A stretch of DNA of 64,000 nt from Microvelia longipes. Lineage: Eukaryota; Arthropoda; Insecta; Hemiptera; Veliidae. The position numbers and the translations under genes are program-made. The notes beneath the pieces were generated by a model. It worked only from the letters and a program-made list of their open reading frames with translations. It made no database searches and was not told the origin of the DNA. Below are positions 1-13,077 of the stretch, piece after piece (within the stretch, counting starts at the first letter, position 1; every line of letters begins with the position of its first letter). The DNA lies in the NCBI GenBank assembly GCA_018340805.1, contig JACMZG010001863.1, positions 26,846,026-26,910,025 of the forward strand. Direction: 5' to 3'.

Positions 1-793
1 GTAACAAATTTCAACTCAATTAGATTATTTTTTGATTTAATACAATTTCCAGCTAAAATTGGAATAACTGTGCATGAGCCTTTTAGGATTTACGTTTTTT
101 TTTTTAACTTAATTATTTTGACAACCCTGATAACTTTAGGTGAGTTTTACATTTTATCGTGTACGTGATGATTTAATGATTTTGTATTAAATTCTGTGAA
201 ATAATTGTTACAGACGAATAAACGTTACAGAAAGAATTAAGACGTTACAGAAATAAACATTAAAACGAAAAAGAGAAACTATAGTAAAGGTAAACCACAT
301 GTTTTTATTTAGATTTTGAGGAACATACAGACGACAGTGCATTGCCTTAAATATAACTTAAAATGACTATTGCTTTTATTATATTCAAAAGTTTTAGGTT
401 AAATTTGTTAAATTAATAATTACAATTAATATTCAAAGGGGGAAAAACAAATATTACTCGTAAATATGTACTAAGTTATGCAGTGCACACAAAAAAAAAA
501 ACATAGTATTTGAAGATTTGCACATAAACCTCCTTTTCCTTCACAAATTATTAACATTTTATACTAAAATGTACAAATAAATGCAATAAAAACAAAAATT
601 TTGAGTACCCTTAATAGTTTGTTTACATTTACTATGGTAAAACAAAATGGCTGCGACCATAGGAAAATTTGAGCCAACTATCTGGTGGACAAAATGTGAA
701 CTACATGCCAGGTCTGACAGGAATCACATTTGTTTCTCTACTTGGGTTGTATATTACTTTAGTATAAGTTGTAATTTTATTGATCTACTGAAC
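1..793. other. AT-rich non-coding DNA
   Basis: No coding exon, RNA gene or clear repeat was recognised on either strand. If the NKIRAS gene at 1738-1836 continues leftward, this stretch is part of its first intron. Confidence 0.5.
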
Positions 794-940
794 TATAATA
801 CGGCACAGTTGACAGCGTGGGAAAATAGGGTTGAGGAACCAATAAGGTAGGGGAGATATATAATTGTGGTCAAGGTTTACCATCCAGGACTAAACTCATT
901 ATTTCCTACGCTGTCAACTGATTATAAATGTGTGTTATAC
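794..940. mobile_element. MITE, family A (small copy)
   Basis: Imperfect terminal inverted repeats: the left end carries GTTGACAGCGTGGGAAAATA and the right end carries its inverse form (TATTTCCTACGCTGTCAAC). The same termini occur at 34808-35655 and 38604-38786. There is no coding capacity. The superfamily is unknown; flanking TA dinucleotides would fit a Tc1/mariner-type target. Confidence 0.65.
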
Positions 941-1080
941 AATAACACAGAGTAAGACCAGAGTGTAATGAAAGAAATTACATCCTTTCACATGGTCCTG
1001 AGCAAATTCTTTCACTTTTAGTTCCTCCGAATATCCACATCGTAGCTCCAAATACCCTACCATCATTGAGACATATTACT

Positions 1081-1350
1081 TGAGGGAGCATAGCCTCTCT
1101 TAATACATTAAAAGATCTGAATTATCAATTTGGAGGGCTCTGTGTAACCTCATTGAAACCTCCTTCAAAAGTAAATTAAGGTTATAATGAATCAAATGTT
1201 TTCAGCTTCTCACATATTTTATGTGTTGTGATTTGTATTTTAAACCTTCTAATACATAAGTTACTGTATTTTTGTTCTGTTTGTTTGATTATATTGATAG
1301 TTGAAAGTGATCAGATTACATTTTTTTCAAAATTCAACCAATTTTGAAAC
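1081..1350 (+). mobile_element. MITE, family B (truncated copy)
   Basis: It shares long stretches with 55013-55276 and 56606-56902, for example CTCTGTGTAACCTCATTGAA and the motif around TTCAAAATTCAACCAA. The distal terminus with GGGCCCCTCTAGTA is missing, so the copy is truncated. It lies downstream of the NKIRAS exon in the minus direction, within its presumed intron. Confidence 0.65.
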
Positions 1351-1737
1351 AGAGTAATATATAGAGAATAATAAATCTCTATGTCTGCCACCTTGCCAAT
1401 TTTCACTAGCAATTATTACCAGTGCATGCAGCTATCTTTTATATAAATGAGAAAATGTAGAAATATTAACAATGGCGGTCTTAGTTGACCATTGCTCAGC
1501 AACAGATAGAAATCAACAAAGCGGGGTGTAAGAACAAGTGGCGTTGACTTATAGCATATTAGTTGAACTAAATTTCTCTTGATTAGAAGCTGATTCGTCT
1601 CACCCTTAGGAAAAAGGATGGGAGTCGGAACACTGTCTTTACCGACAACCCTTGACTTTTACATCACTTTAGTAATACAGCGACCATCATGCGCACTACC
1701 TTAATAAATCTTGTCAATTATAGTAAATATAACTTAC

Positions 1738-1836
1738 ACTATCTTTTGAAATATTTCCATAAATTGCTTGCTCTATAATTGCTGTTTTTCCCACGCCTTT
1801 CATTCCAAATATCACAACTTTGCTGGTTTTACCCAT
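1738..1836 (-). CDS. NKIRAS: NKIRAS / kappaB-Ras-like small GTPase, first coding exon
   Basis: This exon encodes 33 residues beginning MGKTSKVVIFGMKGVGKT. It contains a complete Ras-type P-loop (GMKGVGKT, residues 11-18), followed by an A-I-I-E-Q-A-I-Y-G-N stretch typical of NF-kappaB-inhibitor-interacting Ras-like proteins. Known family members bind IkappaB-type proteins and restrain NF-kappaB/Toll-type signalling; that role is inferred from the family. The exon ends in phase 0 at a consensus donor, GTAAGT (1732-1737 on the minus strand). The ATG at 1836 is the natural start because the P-loop follows at the expected distance. The remaining roughly 160 residues (switch regions, NKxD motif) were not found between 1 and 1737 and probably lie outside the window. 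Another Ras-superfamily member cannot be fully excluded. Confidence 0.82.
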
Positions 1837-1943
1837 TTTAAATAAGATTTAAAACTAACTTCTACCTAACTTTTATGTCTTTACATCCATTCTTTTTATT
1901 AATTTAATAAAAATTTTAAAAATAAAAACAAAATTATTTAACA

Positions 1944-2301
1944 TGTTATTAACATATTTGTTTACGACAGCTGATAATAATTTTTCTTCTTTTTCTCTTT
2001 ATATTGTTTTATAAATTAATATAAAGACACTACTTGCTGTCTTTTTCTTACTAGTGGATATACATATTCTTAGTTTCCTGAAACTCCCAAGCAGATCATA
2101 ACTATCTCGCTTCTCCTTCATCTTCACTCTTTTCTATTTTATGTTTTTTTTTGTAAATAATTCTTGTTTTTAAAATGGGTACAGTTTAAAATGCTAAATA
2201 ATTAATTAATCCCACAAAGTCTACGTTTGTGTGTACATTTAGATTAGTCTGTTTGGGGGGAAACAATTACACAAATAAAAGTAAATAAAAAATCGGGTAC
2301 A
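1944..2301 (+). repeat. Left long terminal repeat candidate
   Basis: It is near-identical to 4757-5113 apart from small indels in homopolymers. It starts with TG and ends with CA. It sits about 107 bases upstream of the NKIRAS start codon, so it may overlap that gene's promoter region. Confidence 0.65.
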
Positions 2302-2716
2302 TATCTTTTTTTTGTTTCGGTGTATTTTTCGTAAGTTTTGAGCTACTAAACTTTCACAAGAGTACTTTCCTCTCGTATATTAAAAGCTTTAATGTCAATT
2401 TTAAAGCTTAAATTAAATTTTTAATAATGACTACATCAACAATGAAGAATTTTAAAAACTAATGAGATGGACTGTTTTAAACTAAATGTGGCCAATATTC
2501 TTAAAATGAATCATCTGGAGAACCACTATTTTTCAAAGTTATTTACCTTACAGGTGTGGTCTTTGTTATGAATGCCAGAAAACAGAACCCTTTACCATTG
2601 CTAGTTAGCGAAAATAATATAATTTGAGATTAAAGTAAATGTTAATCTGACATTGGGAAATTAGTATCAGGCTTGGCTTCCCAAAGACCCAAAGTTATTA
2701 AGAAAACTTGTAAACA

Positions 2717-4395
2717 GTGGAGAGAACTGTGAGGACAAGAATACGAGATAATGCATGTTGTACTAGAAGACAAGAAAATAATTTATTTATGGAGTTTCTA
2801 GTACTGATGCTAGAAGTACAATTTCTGCTATTAGCAGATGAGATCAAGACTAAATTAGAAATAGATATGAATGAAATATTGAAAACCATTAATGTAATTG
2901 CTAGTGGCAAAAATATTGATTAGAATAGCTCAAAGGGGATATGAAGAATAAGAATATTTAAGAAGAAACAACTACTAAAGATAGCAACGGCGGATCTGTT
3001 AATATAGAACTTGAGGTTGAAGAAGAAAAGATGCTGAAACTTCATCTCAACGAGAAGAAATTAGTTTTGGACGTTTACCTTTGCAGAACTCAGACCAGTC
3101 TTATGGAGCATAGGGAGTCTTTAGCTTTAAATGATATGATAGGGCTACAGTAGGCATTCAATGCACTGGAAGAGTCTGTAATACATGTCTTAGGAGAAGA
3201 GAAAGAATCAGGATTAAAAATCCTGATGTAATAAAAATACTCGGTTTAATATCAATAGCGAAAGCAAGTATCTTATGATTCTTTCTCTTAAACTTGTTAG
3301 ACTATCTGCTCAGGAGTAATAAGATTGTAAACAATAGACCCCTACTAGTAGTTTTGTAAACTAGCATACTTTAACATCATTGTAAAATAGTATCTCTGTC
3401 TCAGTATGATCCATAAACCAGTCACTATGGAAGAAACTAAAACTAAAATAAAAGTCATGTGGACAGAAAAACTAGTACATATGCTGAGATAGTTTTTTGA
3501 TTAATGGTAATAATACTGTAAGGCTTGTTTTGAAAGCAGTGCAGAATATTGACCCAGTAAATCACAAGGAAAGCAAACAGCTCAAAGTAGTAGGTTAGCT
3601 AGCAGAATACCTAGATTAATTAACAGTGTGGTGATCAAGCCTTTGTCTTTTGGTCAAAATAAAGATAGAGAACTTTTAAGAAATACTATTTTTAATAAGT
3701 TGAAGCCTGAATTACCTCCAGACCTTAAGTCTTAGAGTTATTAATAAAAAATAATGAAGTGGCTTGTCTTATTGAATGTGAATCTGTTAAGGACAGAGAT
3801 ACTTTATTATCTTTTGATAGATTTGAAGATGTGGTTTAGTAGCAACAATCCCTAGTTTCCTAAGGAGGCTGTTGTTATAGTTGGGTGTTGATAAAAACCT
3901 AAAAAAGAATGGAGTTCTAAATAGCCTCTGGAACCTAATCTCTTCTAAGTTAGGATTTAGTAGAAACGATTTATGGAAATCAAGTGATCCTCGATTCACT
4001 AGAAATGTCCCTGGATTAAAGGGCACATGCTATTCGGTGGATAGTAGAAATGCCTTATGCTCTGAAGCATGAGTTGCTAAAAGTTGGTACTGTAAATATT
4101 GAATGGTCTTCTAGCCAGCTACCAGTGAAACCACTATGATTGGGTTACCAAGATATTTTACCTGTCTAGAAACGGGTCTACAAAAAAATCAGTGTGACAA
4201 AGAAAGTTTGCTCTCACTGCTCTGAACCCCACCATTTAAGAGCAAACTGCCCAATAATCAAGAGCAGCCAGTGTGTGGCTCTTGTAGAGATAGAAGAAGA
4301 AAACATAATCATTCTATACTAGATCCGAATTGTTTAGAGTTTTCAAAATGCACTAATGTGCAGGAAGTTGCTACTAAACCGAACCTAGCATAAGT
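2717..4395 (+). pseudogene. gag-like polyprotein relic
   Basis: A decayed gag-like reading frame is broken by many stops and frameshifts. At 3661-3733 one frame reads KDRELLRNTIFNKLKPELPP and then stops, which resembles the C-terminal part of gag capsid. At 4206-4253 a CX2CX4HX4C zinc knuckle is intact (Cys codons at 4209, 4218 and 4248; His codon at 4233). A second knuckle-like cluster (CGSC...NH...C) follows at about 4270-4350 in a shifted frame. The gag function (RNA packaging) is inferred from the family. No pol region was seen. Confidence 0.5.
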
Positions 4396-4756
4396 ATCTA
4401 CTTATAACTTTAGCTTGTAGTTCAGAGAATATGTATAAAGAATTTTGTAGACGATATTAGTTTAGAGCTCATAATGACGATACCAGTTTTACTTGTACAG
4501 TTAATACGTTTACTCTCTTTCTAATATTATTATTTCAGTTACAGTAATATCTTTTATTCTTCTTTTTTATCTCTATTTATATTTAGTAATATTTATTTTT
4601 CATATTATCACCTATATATTTCTATTTATTATTTATCTAAAAAAAAAAAATTTTTTTTTTCATTCAGGATGGCACAATGGACCCACCTAAGAGGTCTAAG
4701 TGCCCTGGAATTTTTCCACCTGAGCATTAAAAAAAAAAAAATTAAAAAAAATAAAA

Positions 4757-5113
4757 TGTTATTAACATATTTGTTACGACAGCTGATAAATAATTTTTTC
4801 TCTTTTTCTCTTGTATATTGTTTATAAATTAATATATACGACACTACTTGCTGTCTTTTTCTTACTAGTGGATATACATTTTCTTAGTTTCCTGAAACTC
4901 CCAAGCAGATCATAACTATCTCGCTTCTCCTTCATCTTCACTCTTTTCTATTTTGTTTTTTGTTGTAAATAATTCTTTTTGTTTTTAAAATTTACAGTAA
5001 AATGCTAATAATAATTAATCCCACAAATCTTACGTTGTGTGTATTGTGTGTACATAGATTAGTCTGTTTGGGGAAACAATTAACAAATAAAATTAAATAA
5101 AAAATCGGGTACA
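4757..5113 (+). repeat. Right long terminal repeat candidate
   Basis: Direct repeat of 1944-2301. It is preceded by a long A-rich purine stretch (about 4729-4756). Confidence 0.65.
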
Positions 5114-5215
5114 GGGTACCTTGGAACTTTTTTAACCACATGAGATTCGCTATGCTCATCTTCCCGCCTTCGGACTCGCATCGTTCTTCCTCAGAATTAC
5201 AATTCGCTAAATTCC
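5114..5215 (-). repeat. Terminal fragment of the 5S-related repeat family
   Basis: It matches the distal end of the family seen whole at 33012-33665: a CTTGGAACTTTTT block, then degenerate copies of the TTCGGACTCGC...CCTCAG module in minus orientation. Confidence 0.6.
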
Positions 5216-5221
5216 AAATAC

Positions 5222-5390
5222 AAAGTTATATACTATATATATAATATATATATATATTTATATGATATATAATATATATATATATATAATATATATACAT
5301 TATATTATACATACCACACACACACACACACACAACACACATACATTTTATACTATATATATATATTATATATATATATTATATATTATA

Positions 5391-5470
<80 letters not shown>

Positions 5471-5515
5471 TAATTATATATATATAATATAATATAATAT
5501 GTAATATATATGTAT
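5222..5515. repeat. (TA)n / (CA)n microsatellite
   Basis: About 290 bases of alternating TA with a short CACACA block at 5311-5340. Confidence 0.95.
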
Positions 5516-6557
5516 ATTTGTGTGTGTGATGAAAATACCCGACTTGAAAATATAAAAAGGAAAGAACGCTGCTTAAACCTTGGAGGTATAAGTAATATAT
5601 ATTCTTGATTAAACTGACTACCATAACAACTAATAGAAGTTTATAATGTGCCCACAAGATAGAATGGATAGTGCAATGTTACAGGTTTTACTCAGATTCC
5701 CCACAGTACGCAACTAAATTTACATGCTGCAAAATAAGTTGAGACAGAGCTTAGCTACTCTGCAGAATAAGACTAAAGAACTAATGCCTTTCTAAGTTTT
5801 AGATTATTTAGTGTTGGATCTCTGATATTTTTTATTTTAGTGCATATTAAGCCTGCAGAACCATAATATCAAACACATACGGAATTCGCACATCCCAGTA
5901 ATTCATTTCCTATTAATAAATCCCTGATCTTCAACCCTAGTAATAATCGCTTATTATATATCATCAACCCTAGTATTTATCCTCGCTGCTGGATTCAAAA
6001 ACATTCTAATTGCCTCTTAAAATGGTTTGGAACTAAAAATATAATTTCATATTCTTTAGAATTTATATCATTTGATACTACCGAGTTTTGCAAAACAGAT
6101 AGTTGATCAATTGATGTTGTGAAGACAAATGGGGAAATTTACAAGCAAAAAGCATGCTACATCTGGGAAGTGTTTCATCATTCACATTCGGTCATCATTG
6201 ATGGTGGACATAAAGTCTTGTCTCTGTTCGTTACGTCTAACTCATCGGGGCGCCGAAAACCTAAACTCACTCTGACCTGAATTAAAATCTCGAAGAATTT
6301 AACAGCATCGCGGATCAGTTCCAGATGCATGATTGCTTTGCGTGTTTACATTTCCTAGGTGTTCTTGCACAATTATATTTGTGTCTTTAGAATTGTTTAA
6401 AAGTTGAAATAATTGATTTCGTTTCTTATTCCAGTTTCTTCCCATGTTGAGCTTTAATGTGGAATGTAAATTTAATATTATTTCTTTTAACAGTTTATTT
6501 TACCGGACTATGATGTTTACTTTTATCAGAAAAGTGCGCATGCGATACAATTTTTTA
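5516..6557. other. Non-coding, no feature recognised
   Basis: No exon-like segment, RNA gene or repeat family shared with other parts of the window was recognised here. Confidence 0.4.
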
Positions 6558-6826
6558 ACTTTTCCTCATTAATACCGTTGGTATATAGGAAAAGTATTGT
6601 GTTTGCAAAAAAATCAGAAACTGGGGTGTCACCAGAATTATTAGTTTTAAGTGATTTTTTCAAAGTTGCCTGTCTGTATGGTTGTGTCTTTACCAAAAAT
6701 CGTCTACGCAATTATAGCTGTGCTATTTTTTATATTCTTGAGAACGAGCGTAGCGATTCCGATATGATGAGGAAAAGTCCCAAGGTGATGACAAATGGAT
6801 CCACCCCGTACCCGATCTTTTAATTT
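6558..6826 (+). repeat. 5S-related repeat family, internally deleted copy
   Basis: It begins with the family start (CTTTTCCTCATTAATACCG) and ends with GAGCGTAGCGATTCCGATATG, a GATGAGGAAAAG block and CCCGTACCCGATCTTTT. The middle, including the 5S-like part, is missing. Confidence 0.7.
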
Positions 6827-6829
6827 TAT

Positions 6830-7555
6830 GAAAATAAGGTGTTCATCTTTCTGAGAGATTCTCATTTTGGTTTCTGTCTTAGTCACGCAGACTATTTATA
6901 TAGACTTAAATTTTTTTAAATCTTTATTCTTTTATAACATCTCTGTGTTGAGAAAGTGAATTGTAACATAGCATGAAATTTAGATCATGATATGCTGGAT
7001 GGGTTAATTACCTATAGGTTAATTATTTAGTTAACCTATTTTGCTGAGTCATCAAAATCTTTTAAACTTCCTCAAAATTCGAAAATTTATAAAAATCGAA
7101 AACCAAAAAAGTTGAAATGTGACACAAACCTCTTACTAAGTGACTAATGGATTCACTAAATTTCATTTTAAATTTTACCGTTTTGAACAGAACATTATGA
7201 ATCTTAAATTTTTCAACTATCACGGTTAATATACTTCAAATTCAAATAGACTTTTATTGCCAAAGTATAAAAACTTACATGTACCAACTTCTAAACCTCT
7301 TACTTTTTTAGCGTATGAGAGTTCAACGTGTGATCAAGTTGACAAAATGTGATGGCTAGTTTTCATAAAACATAAAACTGACGAAATCAAATTGAAATAC
7401 TATAATATTTATTGATATATTGATAATATTTATTAAAAAAAAATAAAATAAAACTTAACTGCCAAGCCTAATCAAAGGTATTTTCAATGATTACGTAAAC
7501 ATAAAAACGTAGTTTTCCTATTACATCATTTTGAAGCATTATTAATTAACATTAA
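6830..7555. other. Non-coding, no feature recognised
   Basis: AT-rich sequence with no supported gene on either strand. Confidence 0.4.
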
Positions 7556-7559
7556 TTAT

Positions 7560-8100
7560 TACAACCTAGACATTTGGTTTACTTTATTATTCCGAGGTCG
7601 AGCTTAGCGCGTCCGAAGTTAATATTTATAACTTAATTATTAAGTTAATTATCACCACTCATTGGATCATAGTTCAATTTTGAGGTCAAAGCTAACGAGA
7701 CCGAAGTGATACTATCTTTAATTTTGTGTGAAAATAACATTCTCAGGACAAGCAAAGCAAGTTAAGTTGAACCGTACGAAGAGAGTTAATGTTATTAACC
7801 TTAATTTACTTTATTATTCTAAGGCTAAGTGTAACGAGACTGAAGTTATAACACTTTAGACATTAGTTTGCTTTATTATTCTGAGGCTGAGTGTGGCGAG
7901 ACTGAAGTTATAACACTATACATATCGGTTTCTTTATTATTCTGAGGCTGAGTGTAGAGAGGCTGAGTGTTGCGAGACTGATGTTGTAACACCTTAGACA
8001 TTGGTTTACTTTATTATTCTGAGGCTGAGTGTAGCGAGACTGAAGTTATACCACTTTAGACGTTGATGTACTGTATTATTCCGAGGCTAAGCGTTGTAAG
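7560..8100 (+). repeat. Degenerate tandem array, about 65-75-base unit
   Basis: About six to seven decayed copies share CTTTATTATTCTGAGGCTGA followed by GTGTAGCGAGACTGAAGTTA; the clearest lie at about 7805-8075. The GNAGCGAGNCNGAAG core resembles the module at the end of the 5S-related repeat family, so the array may have arisen from that element's tail. Confidence 0.75.
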
Positions 8101-9842
<1,742 letters not shown>

Positions 9843-10586
9843 ACAAAATTGAAACCCGGCTTTCGAACATTGTCTTTATTTATTTATGATATTTTGTTTA
9901 GAACCAGAGATATTTATTCAATTAAATTTTGCCTGGATATTCAGGGAGAAAGCAATCAAGTCCCGAGATTCTAGAGCTTCACTCTTTACTTAATTTTAAT
10001 TTTAAGTTAAGGAAGAAGATACTTTTTGTCATTAACTTAATTGTAATTAGCATATTTACTGCAAATGCAAGTTCAAGGAAAGATAGTTACCAAATCTTTT
10101 ACATGTGCCCTATGTAAATTATTTTGAATTAATCTATTTAATTACCATAACCTTCAGATGAAATGTATTTCTGTGTATAATTAGAAATTCAGATACAGTC
10201 AAACAATTGCTTACTAGAAACTGATTTGAATTTAGATTATTTATTAGTATTTTTCTGGTTGCCTCGGGAATATTGTAGATGAATATATGCATCTATTTGA
10301 CTTTTTGCAAGGTGTAAAACCATATCCGGCTTTATTTGGCGTGTTTTAATTAACACTTGTTTTCAATTACACAATGAATTATGAACATGATAGGTAATGA
10401 TTAATAAAACATGGAACGTTAAAATATTTCATTACGTACTTTTCCCTCTTAAAAAGAATTAGCTTTTTAAAGGGCTTTTTTCTGCGGGGCTTATTCTTTT
10501 AACCATTATTTATGTACAATAGATCGTTTCCTGGATCGGCGCGGATCTACCGAATTCTCAAAAAAGGGAAAAAAGAAAAGAAGGAT
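9843..10586. other. Non-coding, no feature recognised
   Basis: Nothing supportable on either strand. Confidence 0.4.
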
Positions 10587-10601
10587 ATATTATATATTTA
10601 T

Positions 10602-10666
<65 letters not shown>

Positions 10667-10667
10667 T
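10587..10667. repeat. (TA)n microsatellite
   Basis: About 80 bases of alternating TA. Confidence 0.95.
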
Positions 10668-11885
10668 GTAGCCCCCTAGAGTTAGAAGCTGGATCCGCTC
10701 TTGTTCCTGGACAGGATTTTTGTTTATATTAAGGCAAGACTTAACATCATAACTGTAATATGGAATCACTACTCTGAAGCCTGACTCTTTATTAGATTGT
10801 TCTTTCTTTTCCCATCGAAAGAGTCTTAGTTTTTCTTGTAATTAAAGCGAGAGTAATGATTAGTCCCAGTTTTTGATAGCACTCCACTCCACTATCCAAC
10901 ACCAATGATTAGTCAAAATTATTCAACTTATAGCTGATCTAGTTTTACTTCGAAAAGTTCTATTTCCCACTATGATATTAGATTATCCTAGATAAAAATT
11001 AACTGATAAGTACAACGTTTTTGCAAGTATTCAACGAATAAATGAGCTCATGTTTTTTAAAAAAATTAGCAAAGCGGCTATAAGCCGACTTTACTTAACG
11101 TCTACAGCCAGCCAAAAGTTGAGAGGGGGGGGGCTTAGAGGTAGGGATGGTTAAGGGACTTCCGCTCAAAGCTACATCGTCAAAGCCGATGTTGACGAAT
11201 TGACCCCTAAAATTTCGCCTACCAAGTAAAACAACTCCACTAAGCTATATTCTTTGCCATTAAATTTCTTTTTTTAATAAACAATCTAATATATGGCCAA
11301 AAATAATAACTAAACTATCTAATATCATAAAATTGTTTAGGAATGAAAAAAAACATTCGATAGTCAACAGCTCTGCTACATGCATTAGAAGGAAATCATG
11401 TGTAACGATTTATTGTCTCCGGAATTTACTATCATTTATAAGAACAAATATTTATTGTTTTGTCTGACATGACACTATCAATGCTATTCCATTCAGTGAA
11501 ATGAAATTAATTAAATTTTAATTATATAATTGTAGTGTATAATTTACTACTACTAATTTGTAGTATAATCAATGTTATAATATTTTATTAGTTGTTAATA
11601 GTTAACCTCTTGACTTATTTTTTGACAGTGAATTTGTGTCTCTAATACTTTTAAAAGACTCTTTTAAGTGTAGTACAGTTAAGTTCAAAAAAGCTCTTAA
11701 GTTCAAGTGATTCGCGTAGACGTTTAACATTTTTTATTTCTGACTCAATTAGAATAATAGTAATTATTGATTATTAATAATAAGAATTGAATATTGTTTC
11801 TTCTAGATCAAATATCTTCAGTAAATATTTACGCAATTACGAATTAATAATAGAAAATACTTTTAAAAAATGAATTAAATTACAT
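10668..11885. other. Non-coding, no feature recognised
   Basis: AT-rich apart from a more GC-rich patch at 11065-11230. No coding or RNA signal recognised. Confidence 0.4.
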
Positions 11886-11887
11886 TT

Positions 11888-12575
11888 TTACTTTTCCTCA
11901 TTTATACCGAAGGTATATAGGAATAGTATTGCGTTTGCAAAAAAATTCGAAATCGGAATGAAACCAGAATTATCCGTTTCAGGCGTTTTTAAGGCCTTCT
12001 GAGTGGTTTTTGCAAAGTTTTCTGTCTGTATGTGTCTGTTATCGCCCAGTGTATTTATGCTAGAGAGTTAACATTTCGTACAAAAATCATTCTACCGCTG
12101 TAGTTGTGCTATTCGGAAAATATTTTTTATGACGTCTATAACCCGCAATAATGACTCAGCGAAAATTTCGAAAAATCATAAAACGCGGATTAAGATTTGG
12201 CACGCATGTGACATGTGTACATTTTTTAAAAAATTGTAATAAATTAGGAAATGGTCCAATTGAGTTGAAATTCGGTACAAGTGTATATTATGACATAATG
12301 AATCAGTGCACTAAGTGTACTAAGTGTTTCCTTTCAATACAAGTATATCCATGATTTTTGTCGGATCATAAAAATTAAGGATCATTGAGCGTGGTCAGTG
12401 CTGTATGGATGACCGCTGAGAATGATACGGATGCATTTACTATCTAAAGAACGAGCGAAGCGGGTCCAAAGGCATGTTGCAGTATAAATTTGGCGAGCTG
12501 TTTTTCGGAGGATGAGCGAAGCGAGTCTGAAGCAGGGAGGTTGACCGTAGCGAATCCGATGTAATGAGGAAATGT
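11888..12575 (+). repeat. 5S-related repeat family, near-complete copy
   Basis: Order of parts: a start block (CTTTTCCTCATTTATACCG, then a short inverse GGTATATAGG); a body with TTCTGTCTGTATGTG and GCTAGAGAGTT motifs; a 5S rRNA-like block at 12364-12420; and a tail with two GAGCGAAGCG(A/G)GTC modules and GATGTAATGAGG. Other copies lie at 14967-15570 (plus) and 33012-33665 (minus). No open reading frame is shared among copies, so it is probably non-autonomous. Confidence 0.75.
12364..12420 (+). repeat. 5S rRNA-derived segment inside the repeat
   Basis: The block GGATCATAAAAATTAAG...GGTCAGTGC...ATGGATGACCGCTG follows the central and 3' half of animal 5S rRNA (loop A/internal control region through the C-box). 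It is a relic and not a functional 5S gene: the 5' third of 5S is absent and several paired positions are changed. Confidence 0.65.
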
Positions 12576-13077
12576 TTTTTGGGTTATCTTTGAAATATTT
12601 GCCAATGTTATGTGAGGCATGACAGGAGTTAGATACGGGAAAATAGCTAAACCTCGTTTCCAGGGGTCAAAAAAATATATTGAACAAAAAAATATATTGA
12701 AAAATTCAAATTCGTAACCTTATTTGATAAATAATTGTTGAGTCAACAATAAAAAATTGATTAAATGAAGGGTTACAATTATGTGTCGGAAAAATTGCTT
12801 TCTGTCAATTGGGGCACTAAATGGAATAAAACCGATTCGAAGTCGAAACGACCACTCTAAACAACGTGATAAATAACCTGAGAATCTAAAATGTGCCTTT
12901 AAACACAAAGTATCGAGTAGGGTGTCATTATCGATGTTTTTTAGGTCTTTGAGTAAAATGAAACTTAAGTTGAAGTTTCTTGTTCATGGTTCATAACTTT
13001 AGAAACTTATAGTAACGCTGCCATTACTATATGTTAAGTTTTGAATTTACAATTCTGACTAAAATATTTTCTTATTT
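12576..13077. other. Non-coding, no feature recognised
   Basis: No gene or shared repeat recognised. Confidence 0.4.

Larger units (their letters stand above)
1944..5113 (+). mobile_element. Degenerate LTR-retrotransposon-like element
   Basis: Two direct repeats of about 358 bases (1944-2301 and 4757-5113) flank an interior of about 2.45 kb. Both repeats begin TGTTATTAACATATTTG and end near CGGGTACA, so they have the TG...CA form of LTRs. The interior holds gag-like fragments, including a zinc knuckle, but no recognisable protease, reverse transcriptase or integrase. It is therefore a gag-only or internally deleted element. A purine-rich A/G run precedes the right repeat, as a polypurine tract would. 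No target-site duplication is visible, and the right boundary merges with a fragment of another repeat family, so the ends are uncertain. Confidence 0.6.

Noticed and set aside
3787..4072. Overlapping open frames on both strands inside the LTR-like element
   Set aside because: They lie in the decayed gag interior, are short, and do not match gag in that frame.
7560..8100. Regularly spaced repeats that might suggest a CRISPR-like array
   Set aside because: Units are tandem and decayed with no unique spacers, in a clearly animal genome.
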